A DNA stretch of 64,000 nt from an uncultured Enhydrobacter sp. (GTDB lineage: Bacteria; Pseudomonadota; Gammaproteobacteria; Pseudomonadales; Moraxellaceae), in contig CAMIOS010000001.1 in assembly GCA_946222995.1 (NCBI GenBank), forward strand, positions 1 to 64,000. Direction: 5' to 3'. Below, piece after piece: positions 52,093 to 62,075 of the stretch. The notes beneath the pieces are model-generated. The model searched no databases and was not told the origin of the DNA. It saw nothing but the letters and a program-made list of their open reading frames with translations. The translations under genes were made by a program, and so were the position numbers. Each line of letters starts with the position of its first letter. Position 1 is the first letter of the stretch.

Positions 52093-52968
52093 TCAATGTT
52101 CGAACACTTGATTTAAAAAAACACTGGGGTAATCGGTAATCACGCAGTTCACGCCCATTGCCACCAGTTTTTTTGCTTGCTTGACCTCATTGACTGTCCA
52201 AGCTGTCACCTTTAGACCAAACCGTTTGGCAATGGCTACCAGATTCGGCGTAATCAAAGGGTAATACACCCCCACTTGGCTACAGCCCAGCCGACAAGCA
52301 AGGTTAAAGGTATTAAAAATCAATTGATTGTTAATGGGTGTTGGCAAAAAGGCAATTTGACTCGGTAGGGTGGTCGCTGGCTCAAGTAACAGCCCTGTTG
52401 GGAATTGATACGGCAAAATTGGTTGTTGCAGTTGTAATTGGGTCAAAATCTCGGTATCAAAGCTGGTTAGGGTGATGGGTAAGGCTTGCCATTTTGGCTT
52501 TGATAATAGCCTAAGCAGATTTTTTACCAATAACGGTGGTGAGCTTTTTTTATGGGTTTTGATTTCTAACTCGATATGACAAAATCCCTGTAAATAGGGC
52601 AATAGGCTAGCCAAAGGCAATATCGCTTGTTGCAAGAACTGTGGGGCAAATTGGCGTTGATATCGTGTGTTATCAGACTGCAAAATCGAAGTTAGCGCGG
52701 ACAGATTTTTATCACCTATCCACGCCTGTTGATTGCCAAGTCGCTGCAATGTTTCATCATGTGCCACCACAAATTGTCCATCTGCGGTCATTTGTATATC
52801 AAATTCTACCCCTGCCAGTCCATCTGCTTGTAAGCTTTGGGTATACCCAAAACCTGCTTCACTGTTTTCAAGCCATTCAGCTCTTGCCCCTCGATGTCCC
52901 AAAATATGATAGGTTTGCGGTTGCTCGTGGTTAGGCAAGCTTTCAAGAAGATGTGGATTATGTAACAT
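52093..52968 (-). CDS. glycerophosphodiester phosphodiesterase family protein
   Basis: A 291-residue TIM-barrel enzyme. The catalytic region is HILGHRGARAEWLENSEAGFG (HR near 24-25, then E-N) and GVEFDIQMTADGQFVVAHDETLQR (Glu, Asp and the His of AHDETL). IELEIKTH is the third metal-binding strand. GLKVTAWTVNEVKQA and VNCVITDYP close the barrel. No signal peptide, so it is of the cytosolic UgpQ type, releasing glycerol-3-phosphate from phospholipid head groups. It is convergent with the BtuB-like gene and divergent from prpF over 103 bp. Confidence 0.92.
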   Translation of the reverse strand: MLHNPHLLESLPNHEQPQTYHILGHRGARAEWLENSEAGFGYTQSLQADGLAGVEFDIQMTADGQFVVAHDETLQRLGNQQAWIGDKNLSALTSILQSDNTRYQRQFAPQFLQQAILPLASLLPYLQGFCHIELEIKTHKKSSPPLLVKNLLRLLSKPKWQALPITLTSFDTEILTQLQLQQPILPYQFPTGLLLEPATTLPSQIAFLPTPINNQLIFNTFNLACRLGCSQVGVYYPLITPNLVAIAKRFGLKVTAWTVNEVKQAKKLVAMGVNCVITDYPSVFLNQVFEH

Positions 52969-53071
52969 AAGATGCTTGTTTTGCCCTGTTATCGTGGTTT
53001 AAAATTGTTTTATCATGCCTAAAATCTGGTTAATGTAAGCCCAATTTGTCAATTTATCATAAGGAATTGTT

Positions 53072-54259
53072 ATGTCTTCGTCAAATTTTGCCCCCCAACT
53101 TGCGGTGAAAGCCACTTACATGCGAGGCGGTACGTCAAAAGGTACCTTTTTTAAACTCAATGATTTGCCACAGCGTTGCCAAAGTGCAGGCGAAGCAAGG
53201 GATAAATTTTTATTACGGGTGGTGGGTAGCCCCGACCCTTATGGCAAGCAAATTGATGGGATGGGAAATGGCAGTTCCTCGACCTCTAAAGTGGTGATTT
53301 TATCCCAGTCTGACCAACCTAATCACGATGTCAATTATCTATTTGGACAAGTGGCAATTGATAAACCCATGATTGATTGGTCGGGCAATTGCGGTAATCT
53401 AACCGCGGCAGTTGGCTCATTTGCCATTGCCAATGGCTTGGTGAACCCCAGCAAAATCCCTGATAATGGCATTTGTGAAGTTAAAATTTGGCAACAAAAT
53501 ATCGGCAAAACCATCATCGCTCATGTTCCCATTAGCGACGGTCAAGTACAAGAAACGGGAGACTTTGAGCTTGATGGGGTGACTTTTCCCGCCGCAGAAG
53601 TGAAAATTGAATTTATTGACCCAGTCGATAGCGAAGGCGATATGTTTCCCACCGGCAATTTGGTCGATAACCTTGATGTACCGGACGTGGGGCAGTTTGA
53701 AGTCACCATGATTAATGCAGGTATTCCAACGATTTTTTTGAACGCTAAAGATTTGGGTTTTACTGGTACAGAATCGCAGTCAGATATCAATAGTGATATC
53801 GCCACGCTTAGCAAACTTGAAAAAATCCGTGCGTATGGGGCGGTAAAAATGGGGCTAATTGAGGATATTAAAGACGCCCAAAACCGCCAACACACACCAA
53901 AAATTGCATGGGTCGCACCCCCTGCCGACTATACCGCCTCAAGTGGCAAGGCGGTAAAGGCAAGTGAAATTGACCTATTGGCTCGTGCCATGAGCATGGG
54001 ACAGCTACATCACGCCATGATGGGGACAGCTTCCGTTGCTATTGGCACAGCTGCCACCATTCAAGGCACGCTGGTGAATCAAGCCGCAGGCGGCAAGGCA
54101 TTAACCGAAGTGCGTTTTGGACATCCATCGGGTACATTGTTGGTCGGTGGTGAGTCGCTACAAGTGGATGGCAAGTGGCAAGCTAAAAAAGTGTCGATGA
54201 GTCGTTCGGCTCGCCGTTTAATGGTTGGGGAAGTGTTTGTGCCCAGCGATGCATTTTAG
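53072..54259 (+). CDS. prpF: 2-methylaconitate cis-trans isomerase PrpF
   Basis: A 395-residue two-lobed diaminopimelate-epimerase-like isomerase. YMRGGTSKGTFF (residues about 15-26), GSPDPYGKQIDGMGNGSSSTSKV, and IDWSGNCGNLTAAVG match the PrpF family. PrpF isomerises 2-methylaconitate in the methylcitrate cycle that uses propionyl-CoA. AAGGA precedes the ATG. The other cycle genes (prpB, prpC, acnD) are absent in the window, so it appears to be detached from them or serves a related substrate. Confidence 0.88.
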   Translation: MSSSNFAPQLAVKATYMRGGTSKGTFFKLNDLPQRCQSAGEARDKFLLRVVGSPDPYGKQIDGMGNGSSSTSKVVILSQSDQPNHDVNYLFGQVAIDKPMIDWSGNCGNLTAAVGSFAIANGLVNPSKIPDNGICEVKIWQQNIGKTIIAHVPISDGQVQETGDFELDGVTFPAAEVKIEFIDPVDSEGDMFPTGNLVDNLDVPDVGQFEVTMINAGIPTIFLNAKDLGFTGTESQSDINSDIATLSKLEKIRAYGAVKMGLIEDIKDAQNRQHTPKIAWVAPPADYTASSGKAVKASEIDLLARAMSMGQLHHAMMGTASVAIGTAATIQGTLVNQAAGGKALTEVRFGHPSGTLLVGGESLQVDGKWQAKKVSMSRSARRLMVGEVFVPSDAF

Positions 54260-54310
54260 CATGCATGTTAGTTGGTTTTTATTAGATATACTTATCATTG
54301 AGAATAACCC

Positions 54311-55192
54311 ATGACTGTTGGTACGACCTCAGACTGCCTCCACCCAAATTTGATTACCCTCGGACATATCCCGGCGGTGGTAATGCAAACCACCACCGGA
54401 CAACTGCCTGTCGATAGCCAACATCTGTATGGCGGATTTAACCTTGGTTTACACGTCCATGATAACCCGGTGCAGGTGCATCGCAACCGTTGTATCTTGT
54501 TGGCAGAAATTCAGCAGCAATATCCGCATATCCAGCGAATTCAATGGCTTAACCAAGTGCATGGCGATAGCGTCTATCACGTGACAGATGGCGTGACTGA
54601 CCCCAATGCCAATTTTGTTAAAGCGTTAGCGACCTGTGCGGATGCCCATATTACCACCCTAGCGGATACGGCATTGGCAATTATGACGGCAGATTGTGTA
54701 CCTATCATGATCAGCGATAGCGATGGTGAAATGATCGCAGCAATTCATGCAGGCTGGCAAGGGCTTGCCAAGGGTATCATTGCCAAGACTGTCCAAAAAA
54801 TTGTGCATCAAATCACGCTGGACAATCAACGAATACGCCTGCAAGCCTTACACCCAATCACCCAAGGCTGGCAAGCGTGGGTCGGGGCATGTATTGCCCA
54901 AGTTCACTATGAAGTCGATAGTCGGGTAAGAAACGCTATGTTATCCCAACTGACAGTCGATGATATCACCGCTCATGCCCTGTTTTCGCCCAATCCAAAC
55001 AGGGCAGGGCATTACTTTGCTGATTTGGCAAAAGTAGCTGAATTACAGCTGAATAAGCTGGGTATTTCTCACGTTTATCAAAGCGGTTTAGATAGTTATG
55101 CCGATAGACGTTTTTACTCGTATCGCCAGCAAACGCAGCAAGGGCTGGCTTATACAGGACGGATGGCAACGTTAATTTTTAAAAATTGCTAA
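54311..55192 (+). CDS. pgeF: peptidoglycan editing factor PgeF (laccase-domain, YfiH family)
   Basis: A 293-residue cytosolic protein of the Cu-oxidase_4/laccase-domain family. The conserved His of LNQVHGDSVY, Cys of TADCVPIM and His of IHAGWQGLAKGI form the metal-binding active site. WVGACIAQVHYEV and RRFYSYRQQ with TGRMATLIF finish the pattern. In E. coli YfiH/PgeF prevents misincorporation of L-serine into peptidoglycan stems, while purine nucleoside phosphorylase activity is known for homologs. It is next to prpF with 51 bp between and is followed by a terminator. Confidence 0.9.
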   Translation: MTVGTTSDCLHPNLITLGHIPAVVMQTTTGQLPVDSQHLYGGFNLGLHVHDNPVQVHRNRCILLAEIQQQYPHIQRIQWLNQVHGDSVYHVTDGVTDPNANFVKALATCADAHITTLADTALAIMTADCVPIMISDSDGEMIAAIHAGWQGLAKGIIAKTVQKIVHQITLDNQRIRLQALHPITQGWQAWVGACIAQVHYEVDSRVRNAMLSQLTVDDITAHALFSPNPNRAGHYFADLAKVAELQLNKLGISHVYQSGLDSYADRRFYSYRQQTQQGLAYTGRMATLIFKNC

Positions 55193-55206
55193 AATAGCAC
55201 AGCCTA

Positions 55207-55242
55207 AAAAAGCAACGCCCAATAAGTTGCTTTTTTGGCTTT
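55207..55242. terminator. bidirectional terminator between pgeF and surA
   Basis: AAAAAGCAAC (from 55207) and GTTGCTTTTTT (around 55224-55236) form the stem with an 8- to 9-base loop, A- and T-rich on both sides. Confidence 0.85.
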
Positions 55243-55271
55243 TTTAATTGGGCGAGTTAATACCGTCACCC

Positions 55272-56711
55272 TCATTGCATAATTTTGATATAAGATTGGG
55301 CTTTTAATTCTTGTAACCAATCTTCTAATGCTTGTGGCGCCAGACGTTGGTAAAGGGCTTCGCGAGCCATATTGCGGCGATAAGTATCGGTGACATCTTG
55401 CTGACGTTTGCCATCAACTTTTAAAATATGCCAACCAAATTGCGTTTGAAACGGGGTCGAGAAATCATTAACGGCGGTATTTTTCATCACTGCTTCAAAT
55501 TGTGGCACCATCTCGCCTTCGCTAACCCAACCTAATGAACCGCCAATGGCGGCGCTGCCAGGGTCTTTTGAGTAAGTAGATGCCAAGGTCGCAAAGTCTG
55601 CGCCATGTTGCAGTTGTTCATATAAGGCGTCGATTTGTTGTTTTGCCATTTCGGGCGTCAGACTGGTGGAGGGTGAAATTAGGATGTGACGGGTATCCCA
55701 TTGGTCAATGATATGGTTTGCCCCGCCTCGTTTGTCTAGTAATTTAATGACATTGACACCCGCTTGGGTAACAAGGGGTTTGCTGACTTGCCCGATCTGT
55801 AATGCAGCGATTTCCTTTGATAATTCTGTCGGTAACTCGCTGGCAACATGGTAGCCCATATCACCGCCTTGGATTTGGCCTTGATAGCCTTTTTGCGCAT
55901 CGGCGATGATTTGATTGATATCGGGATTAGCAGAATTTAAGGCATTGGCAATGGTTTGGGCAACTTTAAGGGCTTGTTGTTTTTGTTTTTCGCTTGCCAC
56001 GCCATTTTCGCTGTCAAATGGCACCCGAATGTGTAAGGGATGGTATTGAGTCTCATCCATGACATTACTCTCTGGCGAACGTAAAAACATATCGACATCT
56101 TGGTCAGTAATTTTGACACGACGAGCCACTTGTTGCTGCTGTAGGCTTTGGATGGCTAAGTCTTCAGCGATCTTTTGGCGTAACGCTTGATAACTGCCCG
56201 TACGATTGGCATCAAGTTTTTGTTGCAATTCAGCGATACTTGCCACACCATTTTGTTTGGCAATACCCCCAAGGGCGGTATTTAACTGTGCGTCATCTGG
56301 GCTTATGCCTTGACGTTTGACCAAATCTAGCTGAATTTGTCGAGTAATCATACGGTCAAGCACTTGTGAATACAGTTGTTGCTCTGGTGGAATGGGTTGC
56401 CCGCTGGCCTTTAATTGCGCGACCGCTTGGGCGGTGGCTTGTTCAAGTTGGCTTGCCAAAATCGCATTGTCATTGACCACCGCGATCACACCGTCAATGA
56501 TTTGTCCTGATTGCTCGGATGTGCTGGTTAAGGTTGGGTTCGATGGGGCTAGCGTCGCGGTTTGAGAATTGGTTGGCTGTGTGGCAGCAAAACTTACTAT
56601 GGGCATGACACTGATGCCCAATAAGCCCATTACAAGGCTATTTTTAAGTGATAATGCGATGGCCGTAGGTTTAACAGGTAAGTTAAAACGGGGCAGGGAA
56701 AGTAAGTTCAT
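55272..56711 (-). CDS. surA: periplasmic peptidyl-prolyl isomerase / OMP chaperone SurA
   Basis: A 479-residue periplasmic chaperone with signal peptide (VMGLLGISVMPIVSFA). The N-terminal chaperone domain starts IDGVIAVVNDNAILASQLEQ. Two parvulin domains follow, at about 205-300 and 330-435. The second contains WDTRHILIS, YSKDPGSAAIGGSLGWVSEGEMVPQFE and QFGWHILKV. A final helix ends the chaperone module. SurA escorts outer-membrane proteins, including LptD, to the Bam complex. The lptD-surA order on the minus strand, 253 bp apart, is typical. The adjacent pdxA/rsmA genes of enterics are not here. Confidence 0.95.
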   Translation of the reverse strand: MNLLSLPRFNLPVKPTAIALSLKNSLVMGLLGISVMPIVSFAATQPTNSQTATLAPSNPTLTSTSEQSGQIIDGVIAVVNDNAILASQLEQATAQAVAQLKASGQPIPPEQQLYSQVLDRMITRQIQLDLVKRQGISPDDAQLNTALGGIAKQNGVASIAELQQKLDANRTGSYQALRQKIAEDLAIQSLQQQQVARRVKITDQDVDMFLRSPESNVMDETQYHPLHIRVPFDSENGVASEKQKQQALKVAQTIANALNSANPDINQIIADAQKGYQGQIQGGDMGYHVASELPTELSKEIAALQIGQVSKPLVTQAGVNVIKLLDKRGGANHIIDQWDTRHILISPSTSLTPEMAKQQIDALYEQLQHGADFATLASTYSKDPGSAAIGGSLGWVSEGEMVPQFEAVMKNTAVNDFSTPFQTQFGWHILKVDGKRQQDVTDTYRRNMAREALYQRLAPQALEDWLQELKAQSYIKIMQ

Positions 56712-56964
56712 ACAGCTATCCTTTTAATTCAAATACATCGAGTGTCTAATGCTCACTGCTAGATTGTCAAATGCTATCTTGATCAGTTAGTAACTATTAA
56801 ATAAGCCCATTTATTAAACAAAACCATTCGTGACATAAGCTAAGAGATTAAAGACTTTATTTTGTAACGCCATCATAAATGAAATAGGCGGTTAATTCAG
56901 CAAAAATCCTGTAAGCAAATGGCGAATAATCTTACAGGTATGTACATTTAATTGAGATTTACAA

Positions 56965-59900
56965 TTAAAAATTCATATCTCGATAGCCCAATACTCGCTC
57001 ATTGATGAGGCTTGATAGGCGACCTTGGCGTTTATTGGCGATACCATTGAGGCTAATTTCTGCCATAATGGCTCGGGTGGGTTTATCTTTACTGGACAAA
57101 TCATTGTAATAACTACGGGTATAAATCGAAAAACCATAACAGCAGCTATCATAGGTAAAACCTGCTAACACATCACTAAAACGACTGCGTTCATTATCAA
57201 ATTGAACCGCGCCCAAAAAGCGCCAGTCACTATCAATATTAAAAATATTACGCAATGGGAAAATCGCTGAGGCGGTAAGCGCTGATAAATCTTTTTGTCC
57301 AAGCGGATTGGCGTTGCGCTTGATATAGCCAAGATTATACAGGCTGTCATTGGTCGGTGTATAACGCAGTTGGGTATTGATATAGCCCAAATCCCCTTTG
57401 TCAGTGACCGCACCATCTAAATCCACCCAAAAATTTTCTCTGGGCTGTGAGCTAAGCTGTAACACAGTGCCTGATGAATCAAGTTTGATAGGGTTGTTGG
57501 TGTTGTCCAAATGCACCTTGATATCGCCTAAATAAAACTGCTGACCGATACTGGCATCTAAACGGGTCAAGCCTTGACTATCCACATAACGGTAGTTGAC
57601 CGAAGGCGTTAAGTAGTTGCTATCAGCAAGGCGGTCATACCCCAAAAACCAAGAGTTTTCATACAATTGCGGGAAATTTAGTGAGGCAAGGCGGGTATTA
57701 AAATTGGGTACATCGGTTTGGTCGCGATAAGGGGCGTACACATACTTTAGCCGTGGGCTAATAAGCTGGTAGCCGCCTGCCTTGGAGTTTTTAAGTGGTG
57801 AGCCTGTTTTGTAAAAATTTAACCCCGTGTCAAGGCTAAATTCGGGGACAAAGATAGAGCTACTTTTGTTATTTTTATCCAAATTATTGGCAATGGTGGA
57901 GTCTTCATCGTATTGGGTATAAAGATGCTGCAAGCTGACCGCGGGAGTTAGATAACCCCATGGCCGAGAGAGTGGATAGGTGGCGGTAATTTTATTGTAC
58001 AGTCTGCCACCACTTTGTTCAGGGGCAGAATCATCACGAATCGGACGTTTAAAATATGCAAAATCGCTTATGCCAGTAACTTGAATGGGCAAATCCCAAG
58101 GCAATAAATTTTGCGGTACTTGGTAACGAAGCGATAGCTGTGGCAAGCGTTTATACGGTTTATCTTTATCTAGCACTTCATCTTCATTGGTCAGATTTTG
58201 GCTGAGCGTTTGAAAACTTTCTACTTTTGCTAATGCAGTGATATAGTCATTAAAGTAATGGGCTTGAATCCGCCGAGGTAGATTAAGCTTGCTTTCAAGA
58301 CTGCCAAGCGTATCAAAATCATTTAGGTATGCCGAATCTGAAACATATTCATACACCGCTTCGGCAGACAAATTTTGAAAAGATTTTGAATGCCAAGTAT
58401 GATTAAAAAACACACTACTACGGTCTTGGTGGTCATATTGCCGATCAGACGGCAAATAAGATGCCGTTAAATTACCTTGCCCATAATCATCTGTCAAATA
58501 ACGAAATTCACCCGTTAACATCGGGTTACGATTGGTATAAATACGTGGGGTTAAGGTCAAATCATAATTTGGGGCAAGGTTTAAATAATAGGGTGTCTGT
58601 AGATTGAGCCCACCATCGCTTGTAAACCCTGCTTTAGGTAATAAAAATCCGCTAGCACGTTGGTCATTAATCGGGAAATTAAAATAGGGCAAATAAAAAA
58701 TCGGTTTATTTTTAATTTTAAAGGTGGCGTTATACACCTTGCCGCGACCTGTCTCGGTGTTAATATCCAAGTTTTTGGCATTGATTTGCCAAGATGGATT
58801 ATCAGGCGCACAGGTGGTAAACATCACATCATCAATTTCATAATGACTTTCATCGACTTTGTTAAGCTGTTTGGCATAGCCATGCGCTTGTAATGGCACG
58901 CTTGCAAATGCCACATCTTTGGCGGTGGCTTTGGTGCTGTCAGTTTGGTAGGCGATCTCATCGGCAACGGTGATAATACCGCCTGAGGTTTTACTATTGG
59001 CAAGGGTGGCTGTGGTATTATTGGCATTGGCGTCTGGTTTGGCAACATCCACGAGCATTACATTGCCTTGCGCTGCGGCAACACCATCTTGTAAGTTGAC
59101 CACGACTTTGTCAGCCGCGATTTGTTGGCGACCTTGATTGACAAACACATTGCCCGCCAGCTCAGCGTAGTTATTGTTATCATAATAGCCATAATCAGCT
59201 TGGGCATATACTGGAAATGCGCTGTTGGGTTGGTCAGTTTTGGCAGCGTTTAGCGCGTTTTGTTTGTATGGTTCAGGGGTATTGGCGCCTGTATTTTGCG
59301 GATAGACCCAAGTGCCATAGCACATGGCGGGGTGAGTCGCTGCTTTGTTGGTTTTGTGCTTGTTCGTCTGAGTTGAGTCAGCGGGCGTATTTAGGTCAGT
59401 TAATTTCGTGGTTGTGTCAATTGTATCCGTTTCGGCTGTAGCAGTGGATTGGGTAGGGCTGACAGCCGATTGGTTAAGGTCAGGATTTTTTTGATAATAC
59501 TGTTTTAATCGCTCAAGACTGGCTTCTTGTTTGGCAGTCTGGGTGAAGTTTGGGCGAGTACGAGCGGATTGAGGTTGTGGCGTGGGCGCAACCAAGTCCA
59601 CTCTTTGATCAGTTGTCGTATCCACCGCATTTGCTGTACTACTGGCGACTGGCGTACTACGGATTACTGGTTGGTCATTTGACTTATCGCTATTAACATT
59701 GTCAAGCGTTGAGACATCAGCGGTTTTCGAGGTCGTATTTGTTTTTGCTGGGGTGGTTGGTGGCGTTTGAATGGTTACGTCAGCCGTAGCGATCGTTGGA
59801 TACATCAGTCCTGTGGCAATGGCTGCAATCCCAAAGGTACTACCAATTTTACTAGTGAGTTGATATGCGTGCCACAAGCTGATGGTTAATTGTGACAAAC

Positions 59901-59988
59901 GGGTAGTAAGGTACGAGGCATGGGTGGCTATTTGATTGGTTTTTTTGACAGATGGGGGAATAAGCTTCTTGGCTGAATTTCTTTGCAT
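56965..59988 (-). CDS. lptD: LPS-assembly protein LptD
   Basis: A 1007-residue outer-membrane protein inserting LPS into the outer leaflet together with LptE. An unusually long basic N-terminal stretch (about 1-45) precedes the hydrophobic signal core (IGSTFGIAAIATGLMYP). A Thr/Asn-rich disordered segment (about 75-210) follows. Then come the periplasmic OstA domain (about 255-430) and the barrel. Four cysteines (MCYGTWVY, FTTCAPDN and the CC pair in SCCYGF) fit the two interdomain disulfides. Its barrel motif LPYFNFPINDQRASGFLLP is typical. The terminal MNF fits a barrel. Divergent from amgK. Confidence 0.95.
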   Translation of the reverse strand: MQRNSAKKLIPPSVKKTNQIATHASYLTTRLSQLTISLWHAYQLTSKIGSTFGIAAIATGLMYPTIATADVTIQTPPTTPAKTNTTSKTADVSTLDNVNSDKSNDQPVIRSTPVASSTANAVDTTTDQRVDLVAPTPQPQSARTRPNFTQTAKQEASLERLKQYYQKNPDLNQSAVSPTQSTATAETDTIDTTTKLTDLNTPADSTQTNKHKTNKAATHPAMCYGTWVYPQNTGANTPEPYKQNALNAAKTDQPNSAFPVYAQADYGYYDNNNYAELAGNVFVNQGRQQIAADKVVVNLQDGVAAAQGNVMLVDVAKPDANANNTTATLANSKTSGGIITVADEIAYQTDSTKATAKDVAFASVPLQAHGYAKQLNKVDESHYEIDDVMFTTCAPDNPSWQINAKNLDINTETGRGKVYNATFKIKNKPIFYLPYFNFPINDQRASGFLLPKAGFTSDGGLNLQTPYYLNLAPNYDLTLTPRIYTNRNPMLTGEFRYLTDDYGQGNLTASYLPSDRQYDHQDRSSVFFNHTWHSKSFQNLSAEAVYEYVSDSAYLNDFDTLGSLESKLNLPRRIQAHYFNDYITALAKVESFQTLSQNLTNEDEVLDKDKPYKRLPQLSLRYQVPQNLLPWDLPIQVTGISDFAYFKRPIRDDSAPEQSGGRLYNKITATYPLSRPWGYLTPAVSLQHLYTQYDEDSTIANNLDKNNKSSSIFVPEFSLDTGLNFYKTGSPLKNSKAGGYQLISPRLKYVYAPYRDQTDVPNFNTRLASLNFPQLYENSWFLGYDRLADSNYLTPSVNYRYVDSQGLTRLDASIGQQFYLGDIKVHLDNTNNPIKLDSSGTVLQLSSQPRENFWVDLDGAVTDKGDLGYINTQLRYTPTNDSLYNLGYIKRNANPLGQKDLSALTASAIFPLRNIFNIDSDWRFLGAVQFDNERSRFSDVLAGFTYDSCCYGFSIYTRSYYNDLSSKDKPTRAIMAEISLNGIANKRQGRLSSLINERVLGYRDMNF

Positions 59989-60185
59989 ATCACAAACCGC
60001 TCACTGACATTAAAAATCGTCACATCATACCATTTGTCAAGTCAATATACTATCTTTTTACATGCCTTTTACAGCGTTTTTGCGGCTACTTTTTCTGAAT
60101 TATCTGCTAGATTCTACTTGTGACACTTGGCGATTTTCGGTAGCATAGCAGTTTTCATTTTGACGAGCAATTGCTAAGATTACCC

Positions 60186-61277
60186 ATGACCCATGCTGTT
60201 CATACCTCAGATACCATATCTTCGCCATCTAACCATACCCCACAACCCTCACAAATTGGGCGGGATGAACAATTACACGCTTGGCTTACCCAAGTTTATC
60301 CCAAGCAAGTATTCACCCATGCGCGAATCCCTGGTGATGCCAGCTTTCGTGGCTACCATCGATTGACGGTGGGTGGGAATAAATTTATTGTCATGGATGC
60401 CCCGCCCGATAAAGAAAGCGTCAACGCGTTTATCACCGTTGATAAGCTGATGGCTGGCGTGGTGCATGTACCCACCATCTTTGCCGTGGATGAGACACAA
60501 GGCTTTGTGGTACTCGAGGATTTGGGCGACACAGACTTTGCTGATGTGATTAGTAATGATGTGAGTGGTTACAAGGCGGAAACTAAACGCCATTATCGAC
60601 AAGCCATGAACGAGATTTTAGCCATTCAACAAATCAATATTAAAGATGCCCAAGCCATTCTCCCGTATTATGACGAGGTGTTACTTCGCCGTGAAATGGG
60701 GTTATTTACCGATTGGTTTTTGCCATATATTGGCGTTGCGTTCACCCGTGAAACTGAGCAACTTTGGCAAGATGTTCAAGCCGATATTGTCAAACAAGTC
60801 ACCGCACAGCCGCAAGTCGTGGTGCATCGAGATTTTCATAGCCGAAACTTGATGATCCTTGAAAATACCGATAGATTGGGGGTTATTGACTTTCAAGATG
60901 CGGTCATCGGTGCTTATACCTATGACCTAGCCTCCCTGCTTCGTGATGCGTATATCGATTTTGATGAAAACTGGGTCACTACGCAGCTTGACACCTACTA
61001 TCAATTGGCAAACATCGAGAAAAGTCTTGCGGCATTTACCATCGACTTTAACATGATGAGTATGCAACGCCACCTAAAAGTGTTAGGAATTTTTGTACGT
61101 CTGTTTGAGCGAGATGGCAAAGAGCGTTATTTGGCAAATTTACCCAAAGTATTTCAAGACTTATTAGCTTGTCTATCTGCAATGACAGCTAGGGGCGAGC
61201 GTAATAACTTTGATAAATTTGATGATTGGTTAACTGGCGTTGTCCGCCCTGCTTTTGATAAAAAAATGCAAGGATAA
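60186..61277 (+). CDS. amgK: anomeric MurNAc/GlcNAc kinase AmgK
   Basis: A 363-residue aminoglycoside-phosphotransferase-fold kinase. The ATG at 60186 is chosen; a TTG five codons earlier is in frame. The catalytic loop is VVHRDFHSRNLMIL (Asp near 220) and the metal site is GVIDFQDAVIGAYTYDLASLL. RDAYIDF follows. In Pseudomonas putida, AmgK phosphorylates MurNAc recycled from peptidoglycan at C1 and acts with MurU, bypassing fosfomycin-sensitive MurA. Here murU follows with a 4-bp gap after its stop, in the same operon, and both are divergent from lptD. Confidence 0.88.
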   Translation: MTHAVHTSDTISSPSNHTPQPSQIGRDEQLHAWLTQVYPKQVFTHARIPGDASFRGYHRLTVGGNKFIVMDAPPDKESVNAFITVDKLMAGVVHVPTIFAVDETQGFVVLEDLGDTDFADVISNDVSGYKAETKRHYRQAMNEILAIQQINIKDAQAILPYYDEVLLRREMGLFTDWFLPYIGVAFTRETEQLWQDVQADIVKQVTAQPQVVVHRDFHSRNLMILENTDRLGVIDFQDAVIGAYTYDLASLLRDAYIDFDENWVTTQLDTYYQLANIEKSLAAFTIDFNMMSMQRHLKVLGIFVRLFERDGKERYLANLPKVFQDLLACLSAMTARGERNNFDKFDDWLTGVVRPAFDKKMQG

Positions 61278-61281
61278 AACT

Positions 61282-62001
61282 ATGTCTAAACCCATTCAAC
61301 AAGCCATGATTCTATCTGCCGGAAAAGGCACTCGATTACGTCCTTTGACCTTGAGCACGCCCAAACCACTCGTGGAAGTGGGCGGCCAACCGCTGATTGT
61401 CTGGCATATTAAGGCATTAAGACAAGCAGGTATTACCGATATCACCATCAATGTGTCATGGCTTGCCGATAAGCTACTAGCGGCACTTGGCGATGGTACT
61501 GACTTTGGGGTAAGGATTCATTGGTCAATTGAAGAAAACGAACCGCTGGAAACAGCCGGGGGCATCAAAAAAGCCTTGGCAGAAAATTTACTGAACAATG
61601 CGCCGTTTATTCTCGTCAATGGCGATATTTGGACACCGTTTAATTTTGCGAAACTTGTAAACTTTGATCTAAAAGACAAACTGGCTCATCTATTATTGAC
61701 TCATAAAGCCGCCCATAATCCCAATGGTGATTTTGCCTTAGTGGGTAGGCTAGATGACAAGCTTGTGACAGTCGAAGGCTCGCCTAAATATACCTTTGCG
61801 GGTATTAGCGTGATATCGCCACAGCTACTTGACCCAATCAACACAGGCGAGATTGCCCCATTAGCCCCATTGTTAAAACAGGCGATGGCAAGTGGCCTTG
61901 TTTCTGGCGAATTATTGATGGATCACTGGGTCGATGTGGGTACGCTCGAACGCTTAGAGAAACTAAACCACCAATTAGCCAGCCAATTCTTGAATGACTG
62001 A
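61282..62001 (+). CDS. murU: N-acetylmuramate-1-phosphate uridylyltransferase MurU
   Basis: A 239-residue nucleotidyltransferase. The start at 61282 has an AAGGA ribosome binding site; the longest frame begins in amgK. The nucleotidyltransferase signature MILSAGKGTRLRPLT near the N-terminus includes the G-x-G-T-R-L-R-P loop. PKPLVEVGGQPLI and the Asp of LVNGDIW (metal site) follow. It forms UDP-MurNAc from MurNAc-1-P. This pathway is a peptidoglycan recycling route found in pseudomonads. A terminator lies just after the gene. Confidence 0.88.
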   Translation: MSKPIQQAMILSAGKGTRLRPLTLSTPKPLVEVGGQPLIVWHIKALRQAGITDITINVSWLADKLLAALGDGTDFGVRIHWSIEENEPLETAGGIKKALAENLLNNAPFILVNGDIWTPFNFAKLVNFDLKDKLAHLLLTHKAAHNPNGDFALVGRLDDKLVTVEGSPKYTFAGISVISPQLLDPINTGEIAPLAPLLKQAMASGLVSGELLMDHWVDVGTLERLEKLNHQLASQFLND

Positions 62002-62010
62002 TCTCTACCT

Positions 62011-62040
62011 AAAAACGTAGCGGTGACTGCCACGTTTTTA
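62011..62040 (+). terminator. terminator after murU
   Basis: AAAAACGT (62011-62018) and ACGTTTTT (62032-62039) flank an inner GC/GC pairing; the run ends in T. Confidence 0.7.
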
Positions 62041-62075
62041 TACGCTGTTTTATTTACCTTTGGCTAATCTCTTGT

